In this document: positions 37,762-44,362 of the stretch, piece by piece
Position numbering within the stretch: the first letter of the stretch is position 1
Layout: each line of letters opens with the position of its first letter
IMG/VR virus record: IMGVR_UViG_3300031673_000123
Coordinates: 1 to 44,483 of that record
Origin: a virus
DNA: 44,483 nt
Strand: one strand, 5' to 3'
Position numbers and translations under genes: made by a program
Notes under the pieces: model-generated
Database searches by the model: none
The model's input: the letters and a program-made list of their open reading frames with translations, nothing else
What the model was told of the DNA's origin: nothing

Positions 37762-37989
37762 ATGGCTGTTTTTGTACTGACGCCGAATCAGATTTGCGAT
37801 GTCGAGCTGGAACTAAACAAACTCTTTCTTCAGGATCGCGAAAAACCCGGAATTATTTTTGCCCATATAGGGCATCCGGAATACCTGAACGTGAAAGGGC
37901 ATCCGGAGAACACGATTCTCTGCCGTGCGCATTATCTCGATCATGTAAAGGCAAAAAAAATTGCCGCAATTCTTGCGGGGAAGGAGTGA
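37762..37989 (+). CDS. Hypothetical 75-residue protein
   Basis: MAVFVLTPNQICDVELELNKLFLQDREKPGII...ILCRAHYLDHVKAKKIAAIL is a small alpha/beta protein with no family recognised. AGGGGG lies 8 bases before ATG 37762; the 54-base gap upstream includes TTGGTA-N18-TATAGA (37716-37745), a weak promoter candidate. Confidence 0.55.
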   Translation: MAVFVLTPNQICDVELELNKLFLQDREKPGIIFAHIGHPEYLNVKGHPENTILCRAHYLDHVKAKKIAAILAGKE

Positions 37990-37995
37990 AAAACA

Positions 37996-38385
37996 ATGAA
38001 CACACTTTCAGCAAGGCAGGCCTGCGTCGAATTCGGCGTCAATCTCAGGCTTATCCGTCAGGCGCTCAAAAATTGCGCGTTCGTCTCCAAGATACGCAAA
38101 GAAAAATTTTACACCCGGCAAACAATTAAAACGGCGATCTCCGACCATGCCCGTGGCTACGAGTATAGGCGGTATGACTGTTACAGATACTCAGAGTGCC
38201 TTGACCTGGCGGCGCGGGAAAATCTAAAAAACATGCCATGCAAAAACTGTGTCAAATTTGAGCGGGATAGGCTTGGCGAATTTGAGTTTCTGCGCGATTT
38301 GGCCGGATGCTACATGCTGCTCGTGGCAATATGCGGGGAGAGGGGCAAAAAAGTGGACGGGGAAAGGGGCGGGGGCGAAAGATGA
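37996..38385 (+). CDS. HTH-containing Cys protein
   Basis: Residues 1-45 (TLSARQACVEFGVNLRLIRQALKNCAFVSKIRKEKFYTRQTIKTAI) read as an HTH of the MerR/excisionase type. Then come YRRYDCYRYSECLDLAARENLKNMPCKNC and a KFERD segment, a C...C...CxxC set that may bind zinc; this combination occurs in phage regulators. SD GGAAGGAG precedes ATG 37996. It ends at an ATGA that begins the vestigial copy of the 34-bp repeat. Confidence 0.6.
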   Translation: MNTLSARQACVEFGVNLRLIRQALKNCAFVSKIRKEKFYTRQTIKTAISDHARGYEYRRYDCYRYSECLDLAARENLKNMPCKNCVKFERDRLGEFEFLRDLAGCYMLLVAICGERGKKVDGERGGGER

Positions 38386-38415
38386 TTGACGCAATGTTCG
38401 ATATTTTGATGATGG
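38382..38415 (+). repeat. 34-bp repeat, left copy: vestigial gene start
   Basis: It matches 39098-39131 at 32 of 34 bases. It encodes MIDAMFDILMM, then runs into the methyltransferase frame. The copy at 39098 (MTDAMLDILMM) is the start of a small membrane peptide. In both, the ATG overlaps the TGA of the preceding gene. Confidence 0.9.
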
Positions 38416-38444
38416 GCGCACGATGTTCTGGAGGAGTTGGGAAG

Positions 38445-39101
38445 ATGAATCTAAAATGTGGGGATTGCATAGACCAAATAAAAACACTTCCTGAAAATTG
38501 TGCGGACTTGATTTTGATTGACCCTCCGTATTCAACCCCTACAGTTGCAAGTTTTGGCCGGAAGGTATCAAAAAGACTGTCCGACCTTGCAATCCAGGAA
38601 CACTATTTTTCAACCCTTAAAACAGACATCGAACGAATCTTAAAGCCTGATGCTCCTATTTTTATCTTCTGTGATGATATTTATTATGCCGTTTTGGTGG
38701 GATTGTTTTATGACTGGAAACAAATCAACCTCCTTGTGTGGGACAAGAAAAGAATAGGTATGGGTAAGCCTTTTCGCAAACGGCATGAACTTATTTTTTA
38801 TGCGAATAGAGGCACGCCGAAAGTCAACAAAACAATGAGCCATATCCCGACTATTCTTGAATACCCATTGAAAAAGAAATTTCATGGTGCCGAAAAACCG
38901 GTTGATCTGTGCCGAATGATCATCAAGGAGTTTACCCCGGAATCAGGGGTTGTCGTTGACTTATTTATGGGCAGTGGGTCTGTGGGCGTGGCAGCAATGG
39001 CCGAGCGTAGACATTTCATCGGAGTGGAACTTGACCCAGAATACTTTAAAATCGCAAAACAGAGAATTGAAGAGGAGTATGAGAAATGGCGCAAAAAATG
39101 A
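38445..39101 (+). CDS. N4/N6 DNA methyltransferase (beta-type order), inserted cargo
   Basis: The 218-residue protein opens LKCGDCIDQIKTLPENCADLILIDPPYS, with the DPPY catalytic motif IV at about 25-28, and ends with GVVVDLFMGSGSVGVAA, the FxGxG SAM-binding motif I at about 172-176. This IV-before-I order marks beta-class N4-cytosine/N6-adenine methyltransferases (N6_N4_Mtase). ATG 38445 has GGAGTTGGGAAG upstream and begins at the usual family start; the in-frame ATG 38382 adds 21 residues that are the duplicated start of another gene. Codon usage is AT-richer than flanking genes. It likely protects phage DNA from restriction. Confidence 0.85.
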   Translation: MNLKCGDCIDQIKTLPENCADLILIDPPYSTPTVASFGRKVSKRLSDLAIQEHYFSTLKTDIERILKPDAPIFIFCDDIYYAVLVGLFYDWKQINLLVWDKKRIGMGKPFRKRHELIFYANRGTPKVNKTMSHIPTILEYPLKKKFHGAEKPVDLCRMIIKEFTPESGVVVDLFMGSGSVGVAAMAERRHFIGVELDPEYFKIAKQRIEEEYEKWRKK

Positions 39102-39131
39102 CTGACGCAATGCTCGATATTTTGATGATGG
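39098..39131 (+). repeat. 34-bp repeat, right copy: true start of next gene
   Basis: The partner of 38382-38415 (32/34 identical). It is the start codon and first ten codons of the small membrane peptide at 39098. Confidence 0.9.
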
Positions 39132-39184
39132 CACTGATTGTCGCCGGATGTGCGTTTTTGTTGATGATCGTTGGCAGAATGTAG
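39098..39184 (+). CDS. 28-residue membrane peptide
   Basis: MTDAMLDILMMALIVAGCAF followed by LLMIVGRM has one membrane span. The ATG overlaps the methyltransferase stop as ATGA; no SD is close, so translation would depend on coupling. That its start was duplicated by an insertion supports its being a real gene. Confidence 0.5.
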   Translation: MTDAMLDILMMALIVAGCAFLLMIVGRM

Positions 39185-39215
39185 GAGCAAAAGAGATGAA
39201 GATGAGGTTGAAGAA

Positions 39216-39476
39216 ATGAAGTCAAATAAACTGTCAAAATCAAAATTGCAAAATGCGCTCGATGGACTTGCAAATGCTCATGATAGAGTACGCAAATGGC
39301 GTACAATAATACACGAGCACTGCATAGAGGTTTATGGCGTTGATCCGGGGGATGTCGACAATGATGATTTTATTGATTCTTGTGACGGCGGATGCGGTTA
39401 TTGTTGCGGAATGACTGCCATCGATTTCGAAAAAAGCATGGAACAGGCCATAGAACAGGCAGGTATCGAAACATGA
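39216..39476 (+). CDS. Hypothetical protein with Cys-rich centre
   Basis: This 86-residue protein is helical (SKSKLQNALDGLANAHDRVRKWRTIIHEHCIEVYGVDP) followed by DDFIDSCDGGCGYCCGMTAIDF, a Gly/Cys-rich patch seen in small phage proteins that carry a DxxIDxxxxGxG pattern. ATG 39216 follows GAGG with an 8-base gap. A mini-ORF MKMRLKK begins at 39196 behind GGAG and may be a vestigial start. Function unknown. Confidence 0.55.
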   Translation: MKSNKLSKSKLQNALDGLANAHDRVRKWRTIIHEHCIEVYGVDPGDVDNDDFIDSCDGGCGYCCGMTAIDFEKSMEQAIEQAGIET

Positions 39477-39579
39477 AGAAACGCCTTGCCGGCTAAACAT
39501 GGGCAGGCGATTCTTAAAGTGAAGGCAGCAAAGGTCAATCTCGACGTGGCAAGCGGGCGGGATGTGAAAGGGGAATCCA

Positions 39580-39660
39580 ATGATAGTAAGGAAGATAACG
39601 CTGAAATCGGAAACAACCGACAAGACGTATCGGGAATTAATTGAAACGGCAGAGGCATAG
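39580..39660 (+). CDS. 26-residue peptide (tentative)
   Basis: The ORF MIVRKITLKSETTDKTYREL plus EAETA-like end follows a good SD (AAAGGGGAA) and resembles a beta strand plus helix of a truncated RHH protein. The 103 bases before it (39477-39579) show no gene. Very short, so uncertain. Confidence 0.35.
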   Translation: MIVRKITLKSETTDKTYRELIETAEA

Positions 39661-39685
39661 GGAATTTCGCGGAAATGGAGCAAGC

Positions 39686-39814
39686 ATGAAAAAGATGTTC
39701 ATAATCACAAAAAAACAGGCCGATTGCCTGCGGAGGGAGGCGCACAGGCGGCGCGTCTCCATGTCGCAGATCATCCGGGAACTGCTCAATGACCGGTACG
39801 GGGACAAAAAATGA
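39686..39814 (+). CDS. Ribbon-helix-helix regulator, 42 residues
   Basis: MFIITKKQADCLRREAHRRRVSMSQIIRELLNDRY shows the strand-helix-helix pattern of CopG/Arc proteins: a strand, a first helix, and a second helix that begins at SMSQIIREL. GGAG lies 6 bases before ATG 39686. It is the second of three RHH genes in this window and may regulate the early operon. Confidence 0.7.
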   Translation: MKKMFIITKKQADCLRREAHRRRVSMSQIIRELLNDRYGDKK

Positions 39815-39995
39815 AGGCGGATACGACACGGAGTACACTAATCTTGTAGATGCCGGGTGGACGACAGAGGCCTGGAAGGCACAAGGGGGTTATTCCAATG
39901 TCGGGAAGGTGAAAAACGGAAACAAACACCGGGAAACGCTGTTTATATCCCCCCACTGCTTTTCGGTTGGCATGAAACAAAACGAACTTTTTTGA
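39789..39995 (+). CDS. Small protein like the C-terminus of phage Dam methylases (remnant?)
   Basis: The 68-residue frame has YTNLVDAGWTTEAWKAQGGYSN followed by GNKHRETLFISPHCF, which resembles the closing AQGGY...RE-x-[IL]-W-F-S-P-x-C segment of phage DNA N6-adenine methyltransferases (Dam, PF05869). No DPPY-bearing part precedes it, so it would be catalytically empty: a degraded gene or a separate small protein. The start ATG 39789 lies inside the RHH gene (26-base overlap). Confidence 0.45.
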   Translation: MTGTGTKNEGGYDTEYTNLVDAGWTTEAWKAQGGYSNVGKVKNGNKHRETLFISPHCFSVGMKQNELF

Positions 39996-40002
39996 GGGAA
40001 AA

Positions 40003-40275
40003 ATGGACGACTGTTGGCTATGCACAATTTGCGGATGGTATGGCGAGTGCGACCCGGATGGTCTCGGTCGTGAATGCGTCGGATGCGGCGGGAACGACGA
40101 AGACCAGGCGGGCGACTGCTCGGCTTGTGGCGAGGACACGGCCTTTGTTTGCCCAAATTGCGGAAAAAACGAATGGACGGATAACACAACGTCGGGCTTC
40201 GGGCCTGTCGAATGCTACGATCCGGCAATTTTGGAAAAGAGGAAAAAGAAGCCGAACTCTTTTGAGGAGAAATAA
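40003..40275 (+). CDS. Multi-zinc-knuckle protein
   Basis: The 90-residue protein contains CTIC (about 7-10), CVGC (about 25-28), CSAC (about 39-42) and CPNC (about 50-53), enough for two zinc ribbons. GAGGGAAAA precedes ATG 40003. It overlaps the next gene by TAATG. Zinc-ribbon proteins in early phage regions often bind RNA polymerase or DNA; here the role is unknown. Confidence 0.65.
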   Translation: MDDCWLCTICGWYGECDPDGLGRECVGCGGNDEDQAGDCSACGEDTAFVCPNCGKNEWTDNTTSGFGPVECYDPAILEKRKKKPNSFEEK

Positions 40276-40619
40276 TGAAACGAAAACCAAAATGGCAGCC
40301 ATATTGCGCGTCGCTCAGGCGATTTCCGACGCGATGGCTTATCGACAGGCCAAAACAGAAACCTGTATCCATCGATGACGTGTTCCCGCTTGTCGTGTGC
40401 GTCGAGCATGGCCGCGTACGTCCCGAAAGCGTCTACCGAAACTCGCTTGAGGTCAAAATCCGGCCTGGTATTTTCAGCCGTTTTTTAATGCTGCCGCCAC
40501 GCTACCGGTGTCCGGTATGTGGCCGGGACTGCATGGAAACAAACAAAAAGGAGACAACACAACATGACACGCGCAATCATATTGACAATCTTGGTTTTTT
40601 TTATGGCGGGATGTCCTGA
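40275..40619 (+). CDS. Hypothetical protein with C-terminal zinc pair
   Basis: The 114-residue protein has a basic N-terminus (KRKPKWQPYCASLRRFPTRW), DVFPLVVCVEHGRVRPESVYRNSLEVKIRPGI and YRCPVCGRDCME near residue 78. The final 20 residues lie over the lipoprotein gene at 40564 and are less protein-like. Family unrecognised. Confidence 0.55.
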   Translation: MKRKPKWQPYCASLRRFPTRWLIDRPKQKPVSIDDVFPLVVCVEHGRVRPESVYRNSLEVKIRPGIFSRFLMLPPRYRCPVCGRDCMETNKKETTQHDTRNHIDNLGFFYGGMS

Positions 40620-40686
40620 CGACTCGGAAAAAAATGGCTATGCCGATCTTGAGAACACAAACCCCGAACCGACTCTTGAACCATGA
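40564..40686 (+). CDS. 40-residue lipoprotein
   Basis: MTRAIILTILVFFMAGC is a signal sequence with lipobox FMAGC; Cys17 would be lipidated and the mature part PDDSEKNGYADLENTNPEPTLEP is an acidic, Pro-containing 23-residue tail. AAGGAG (40547-40552) precedes ATG 40564. It overlaps the upstream ORF by 56 bases and the next start by ATGA. Small phage lipoproteins include spanins (Rz1) and superinfection-exclusion proteins that block receptors (Llp, Cor); its location among early genes favours exclusion. Confidence 0.65.
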   Translation: MTRAIILTILVFFMAGCPDDSEKNGYADLENTNPEPTLEP

Positions 40687-41006
40687 CCGGAAACCTCTGC
40701 AACGGATGCGATTTTCTCCATACCGTCGAATGCTCTGCAAAGAACGTGCCGACACGAATCATGTACGTCTGCTATTTCGGCGGCGGGGCGAAGATCGTCA
40801 AAGTCCGCAAAAAAATATCGATAAGCGAACATCCCCCAAGAAATTTTCAGATGGTCAGCGAGCTTGAGGCCATGATCGAAATCGTTGACGTCGCGATGTC
40901 CGGGTGGGCAAAAACCGAGACGAAACCGCAATGGGTGGAAGCCTGGCGGAGGCTCAAACAGAGGTTGGGAGAGGTTGAAAGGCCGGGATGGTGCGAAAGG
41001 ATATGA
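40683..41006 (+). CDS. Hypothetical protein with N-terminal Cys cluster
   Basis: The 107-residue protein begins NLCNGCDFLHTVECSAKNVPTRIMYVCYFGGG, possibly one zinc site, and continues with a helical charged part (VSELEAMIEIVDVAMSGW...WVEAWRRLKQRLGEVERPGW). It starts in ATGA overlap with the lipoprotein and ends in ATGA with the next gene. Function unknown. Confidence 0.55.
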   Translation: MTGNLCNGCDFLHTVECSAKNVPTRIMYVCYFGGGAKIVKVRKKISISEHPPRNFQMVSELEAMIEIVDVAMSGWAKTETKPQWVEAWRRLKQRLGEVERPGWCERI

Positions 41007-41344
41007 TGACCCCAAAATGGGAAACAACCGGAATCGTTGACTGTTTCGATTTGGAAAATGGCACGATTACGTTTTGGCTGGGCGACTTTGACGAATTGCA
41101 GACAACCCCAATTACCAGGGAGATGCCGGCCTGGTTGTTCGGGGAAGAAGTCTATTTCCGCGCAAAAATACTGCGGTCGTGTGTCCGTTCCGCCCGCATT
41201 GGGGGCAAACTTTATGGCCCGATTATCGATTTTGAGTTCAGGGGCTCATCGATGAGCGAGGCTGAACTGTTCGAAGAGATCGGGAAAGCGTTGACTCCGT
41301 ACACAGACAGGCGTCAATTGGCATGCGAAAAGCCAACCTTTTGA
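41003..41344 (+). CDS. Hypothetical beta-rich protein
   Basis: The 113-residue protein (WETTGIVDCFDLENGTITFWLGDFDELQTTPITREMP...VYFRAKILRSC...YGPIIDFEF) appears to be an OB- or PilZ-like beta barrel. ATG 41003 overlaps the upstream TGA; ATG 41006 with AAAGG is equally possible. Its last codons contain the first iteron (41332-41339). Function unknown. Confidence 0.5.
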   Translation: MMTPKWETTGIVDCFDLENGTITFWLGDFDELQTTPITREMPAWLFGEEVYFRAKILRSCVRSARIGGKLYGPIIDFEFRGSSMSEAELFEEIGKALTPYTDRRQLACEKPTF

Positions 41345-41598
41345 CAAAAAAGCCAACCTTTGCCAACCTGCAGGCAGTAAAAAACCCTAATGGAAATGGC
41401 ATTCTAGCCAACCTAGCCAACCTTTGCCAACCTAGAGAATACTAAAGTATTTTTTTTATAAAAAACGCGCGTGAGGGACGGGTTGACAAAACACTCATAA
41501 GAAAACAGGTTGGTTAGGTTGGTTAGGTTGGCAATTATCAATAAAAACAATGCGTTATATGTTTTGAGGTTGGTTGGCAGGTTGGTTGGCAGGTTGGC
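41332..41598. repeat. Mirror-symmetric iteron array, candidate replication origin or partition site
   Basis: Six GCCAACCT copies on the plus strand (starts 41332, 41352, 41362, 41407, 41416, 41426) are followed by six copies in reverse orientation, AGGTTGG[T/C] (starts 41507, 41516, 41525, 41567, 41579, 41591). They form 3+3 then 3+3, with gaps of 45 and 42 bases inside each half, around an AT-rich centre (41434-41506, including a T-run and ACTAAAGTATT). The RHH and VapE-helicase genes follow directly. This is the only gene-free stretch over 300 bases in the right half. Confidence 0.85.
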
Positions 41599-41621
41599 AG
41601 TCGGGGAAAGTCAAAACCATG

Positions 41622-41665
41622 TTGACATTCGGAAACGGTCCGTGATATCAGCTTCATTACTGATA
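41622..41665 (+). promoter_or_regulatory. Candidate promoter and operator for RHH-helicase genes
   Basis: TTGACA (41622-41627) lies 18 bases before TATCAG (41646-41651), a modest -10. TATCAG also forms the palindrome TATCAG-N8-CTGATA (41646-41665), directly ahead of the SD GGGAGGTGA of the RHH gene, which suggests autoregulation by that protein. Confidence 0.45.
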
Positions 41666-41680
41666 AAAGGGAGGTGAGTG

Positions 41681-41818
41681 ATGAAACGAAAAATATTCCA
41701 GATCGCCGAAGAAGACGATAAAAAGCTGAAGGATGCGGCGTGGAAGTCCAGAATGTACGAATCCGAATATATCCGGAAGGCAATTCGCGAAAAAATGGAG
41801 CGGGACTCCCGCAAATGA
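41681..41818 (+). CDS. Ribbon-helix-helix protein beside the iterons, 45 residues
   Basis: KRKIFQIAEEDDKKLKDAAWKSRMYESEYIRKAIREKME fits the RHH pattern: a strand, a helix, and a second helix starting at SEYIRKAI. GGGAGGTGA (41670-41678) precedes ATG 41681. It overlaps the helicase start by ATGA. RHH proteins often bind short repeats cooperatively (CopG, Omega, ParG), so it is a natural candidate to bind the array at 41332-41598 or the palindrome at 41646. Confidence 0.7.
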   Translation: MKRKIFQIAEEDDKKLKDAAWKSRMYESEYIRKAIREKMERDSRK

Positions 41819-43059
41819 CAACTCCCAAAAAAAAACCGACACCAAAACCGTCCCAGGTGATGGCCATGATGGAAAATGCGGGCTACAAATTTCGATTCAA
41901 CGTCGCCAATGATGAAATAGAGTGCAACGGGCGTATAATGTCGGACAGCCAGGCGGCAAAAATCAGATGCTGGGCCAAGGAAAACGAAATCGGGGTTTAC
42001 GGGAGGGACGCCCTCGGGGACATCATGACACTGTCGGCGATGCAAAATGAATATCATCCGCTTGGCGAGTATCTTTCTGGAATCACATGGGACGGCCAGG
42101 ACCACATAACGAACCTTTGTGAAAAATTCGAAAGCCCGGACCGGCCAATAAAATATGTCAACGATATCGAGACCCGGATCCCGGAACTCTATATCAGAAA
42201 ATTCCTTGTAGGGGCCATCGCAAAGGCCCTTCACGGCGAACAGAACAACGTGCTTGTGATAGAGGGCCCGCAAAACTGCGGCAAATCCAACTTCTCAAAA
42301 TGGCTGTGCTCCGGAATGCCAGAATATTTCATTGAGTCACCGCTCTACGGGAACATGAAAGACATGGACATGAGCCTGATATCCAATTTTATCTGGGAGA
42401 TATCTGAGCTTGACGCGACAACGGCAAAAAAGGACATCGCATCGATAAAGGCTTTCGTAACAAAGCACATGGTTGAGACAAGGCCGGCATATGGCAGATT
42501 CAGGATCAAAAAGCCAAGCATGGCGTCTTTCATCGGGACAGTGAATCCGGGAACCGGATTCCTCGCCGACGAATCCGGGAACAGGCGTTTCATGTGCATG
42601 CGAATATCATCGATCAACTGGGATTATGCCAAGGAATCCCCCCACCAGGTGTGGGCGCAGGCCTACCGCCTGTATATGACCGGGGAAAAATGGACACTTT
42701 CAGCGCACGAAAAGGCGTATCAGGCAGAGCACAACAAAAGCTTTGACATCGAAAACCCTGTCGAGGATTTCATACGGAAATATTTTGACATCACCGGAGA
42801 CCGGTCGGATTTTGTGGCGACGACAGAAATAATCGACACACTCAGAAAAAAAGACGTTTTACTCAGTCCGAGTCGGTCAACGTCAATGGAAATTTCCCGC
42901 GCCATGTCACGGATCGGATCAAAAAAGGCGCGGGACGGGGCCACCAGGGGATATTCCGGAATCAGGAACAACGAATTTTCGTATCAGCCAAAACCCTACG
43001 AGCCGACAAGAAATGATCCGGAGTATGAAAAAAAATTTGAGCAGCAACCTTTAAACTGA
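41815..43059 (+). CDS. VapE/VirE-type helicase (P-loop ATPase)
   Basis: This 414-residue protein has the family's HPLGEYLSGITWDGQDHI block (about 81-98), Walker A EGPQNCGKSN (150-159), Walker B FIWEISELD (192-200) and FIGTVNPGTGFLADESGNRRF (239-259), the last typical of virulence-associated E and related superfamily-3-like replicative helicases with the NRR arginine finger. It likely unwinds the phage origin, which is presumed to be the adjacent iteron array. A primase domain is absent, so a host primase or DnaG-like partner would be needed. The ATG overlaps the RHH stop. Confidence 0.85.
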   Translation: MTTPKKKPTPKPSQVMAMMENAGYKFRFNVANDEIECNGRIMSDSQAAKIRCWAKENEIGVYGRDALGDIMTLSAMQNEYHPLGEYLSGITWDGQDHITNLCEKFESPDRPIKYVNDIETRIPELYIRKFLVGAIAKALHGEQNNVLVIEGPQNCGKSNFSKWLCSGMPEYFIESPLYGNMKDMDMSLISNFIWEISELDATTAKKDIASIKAFVTKHMVETRPAYGRFRIKKPSMASFIGTVNPGTGFLADESGNRRFMCMRISSINWDYAKESPHQVWAQAYRLYMTGEKWTLSAHEKAYQAEHNKSFDIENPVEDFIRKYFDITGDRSDFVATTEIIDTLRKKDVLLSPSRSTSMEISRAMSRIGSKKARDGATRGYSGIRNNEFSYQPKPYEPTRNDPEYEKKFEQQPLN

Positions 43060-43070
43060 TGAGGAAAACG

Positions 43071-43562
43071 ATGAGAGAATGCGAAAAATGCGGGGCTTTC
43101 GGCGTGCTGGAAAAAGAACATTATTCGGAGTGCATCGTCTGTCATTCCGTTTCCGAAAAAACAATCCCCCATGCCCGAACGCTTACAAAACATCGGATAG
43201 AGCAGGCTTATGGGTGCGAATGCGGCGGGGACATAACGCTCGTTGACGGGAAATGGGAATGTGACGAATGCAAGATCAAATTTGACATTGACGTAAGTCA
43301 TGATGTGCCATGCCGAGCCGACCTTTTGAATTTCTTCGGAATCCCCGATGTGATCTTTGAGTGGGAACTCCCATCAGACCATCCGAATTTTACTGGAGCG
43401 GACGATCTCCCGGAAAAATTTCGGGTGATCGAAAATGTGGAAGCGTCTGGTGGGATCGTCATTGAGGCCAGGGTCGGTGGAATTTGGGGGCGGCCATGGA
43501 ATATCCGCCCCCTGGTACGTGAATTGCTTAGGCTTTTGGGGGACAAACCACATGATTCTTGA
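43071..43562 (+). CDS. Zinc-ribbon protein
   Basis: The 163-residue protein has CEKCG (about 4-8) with CIVC (about 21-24), then CECGG (about 49-53) with CDEC (about 65-68), two zinc ribbons, and a long C-terminal part (LLNFFGIPDVIFEWELPSDHPNFTGADDLPEKFRVIENVEASGGIVIEARV). ATG 43071 follows GAGGA; the earlier ATG 43059 overlaps the helicase stop. It may assist replication or transcription but has no named family. Confidence 0.6.
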   Translation: MRECEKCGAFGVLEKEHYSECIVCHSVSEKTIPHARTLTKHRIEQAYGCECGGDITLVDGKWECDECKIKFDIDVSHDVPCRADLLNFFGIPDVIFEWELPSDHPNFTGADDLPEKFRVIENVEASGGIVIEARVGGIWGRPWNIRPLVRELLRLLGDKPHDS

Positions 43563-43815
43563 AAAATTCAAACGCGGCGGAGAAATGCATCCACCGCTTC
43601 CCACAATGGCCCAGATTTCGAAGATCGTAATCGGGGCATATGTTACGGTTGGGATAAAAAGAACATCCGGCTATGACGTTGTCGACGTGCGTGTAACTGG
43701 TTTTACAAAGAGCTTCTCAAAATCCGCCCGTTCCAGATTCACGGGTATCATTCTGGGACAGAGTTCAACGCCGATTGAATTCGGGCCGGAAAACATAAGG
43801 GAGATAGAGCCATGA
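43552..43815 (+). CDS. Hypothetical beta-rich protein
   Basis: This 87-residue protein has VIGAYVTVGIKRTSGYDVVDVRVTGFTKSF...ARSRFTGIILGQSSTPIEFGPENI, a small beta barrel. It overlaps the upstream gene by 11 bases. Its stop is embedded in the first copy of the triple repeat at 43799. Function unknown. Confidence 0.55.
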   Translation: MILEKFKRGGEMHPPLPTMAQISKIVIGAYVTVGIKRTSGYDVVDVRVTGFTKSFSKSARSRFTGIILGQSSTPIEFGPENIREIEP

Positions 43816-43880
43816 CAAATATTCTTGAGGGAGATAGAGCCATGACAGAGGGAGATAGAGCCATGACAAATATTCTTGAG
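43799..43880 (+). repeat. Three copies of an SD-plus-start unit
   Basis: GGGAGATAGAGCCATGACA occurs at 43799-43817, 43829-43847 and 43850-43868, all in one frame. Copies one and three extend identically through AATATTCTTGAG. Each carries its own GGGAG SD and ATG (43812, 43842, 43863), giving one gene three usable starts. Confidence 0.95.
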
Positions 43881-44081
43881 GTGACATATACCGAGATATT
43901 GTTGGACATTGTATATTTCGTAGCGCGCATCAAAGGGCTGTCCAAATGGATTGCATGTGGCTACTCCATCCGGCTGGCCGAGCATTGCGTTTACATTGGC
44001 GACGACTCGCCTGAATGGGCAAGAGTCAATGACAGGTACAGGGACGGGAACATAAATAAGTATGGATACACTGGCCCATGA
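43863..44081 (+). CDS. Hypothetical protein with triple start
   Basis: From ATG 43863 the product is 72 residues (TNILEVTYTEILLDIVYFVARIKGLSKWIACGYSIRLAEHCVYIG...). Starts at 43812 and 43842 would add 17 or 7 residues made from the repeated SD region (MTNILEGDRAMTEGDRA). Family unrecognised. It overlaps the HNH gene by ATGA. Confidence 0.55.
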   Translation: MTNILEVTYTEILLDIVYFVARIKGLSKWIACGYSIRLAEHCVYIGDDSPEWARVNDRYRDGNINKYGYTGP

Positions 44082-44362
44082 AGCCCTGCGCCCATTGTCA
44101 ACGGGCATACTCCGGCCCGCATTGCCCGCGATGTGCCGGGCGCAATGCATCGATACGGCAACTGCGCGACTCGAACAGATGGGAGAGGCTGTCAAGGCGG
44201 ATCAGGATCGACCGACCGACGTGCGAGGCATGTGGTATCAGGGCGTCAAGGGAGGTGCATCACATTGTGTCAGGGGTCAGGTGGTTCTTTGATCCTGACA
44301 ATCTGCGGGCGCTTTGCATTGACTGTCACAATGTACAACACAAGGATCGGAGTAATGGATAG
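44078..44362 (+). CDS. HNH endonuclease
   Basis: This 94-residue protein has an N-terminal CAHCQRAYSGPHCPRC zinc pair, CEACG (about 49-53), then REVHHIVSG (H61-H62) and NLRALCIDCHNVQHK (about 75-89), the H-H-N core with CxxC knuckles. HNH nucleases adjacent to the terminase genes take part in DNA packaging in many siphoviruses. Its location at the right end places it next to the small terminase if the genome is circularly joined to position 1. Confidence 0.88.
   Translation: MKPCAHCQRAYSGPHCPRCAGRNASIRQLRDSNRWERLSRRIRIDRPTCEACGIRASREVHHIVSGVRWFFDPDNLRALCIDCHNVQHKDRSNG

Noticed and set aside
39498-39579. Possible small ORF from GTG in the gap before 39580
   Set aside because: No SD and a different frame from the well-supported start at 39580; not protein-like.
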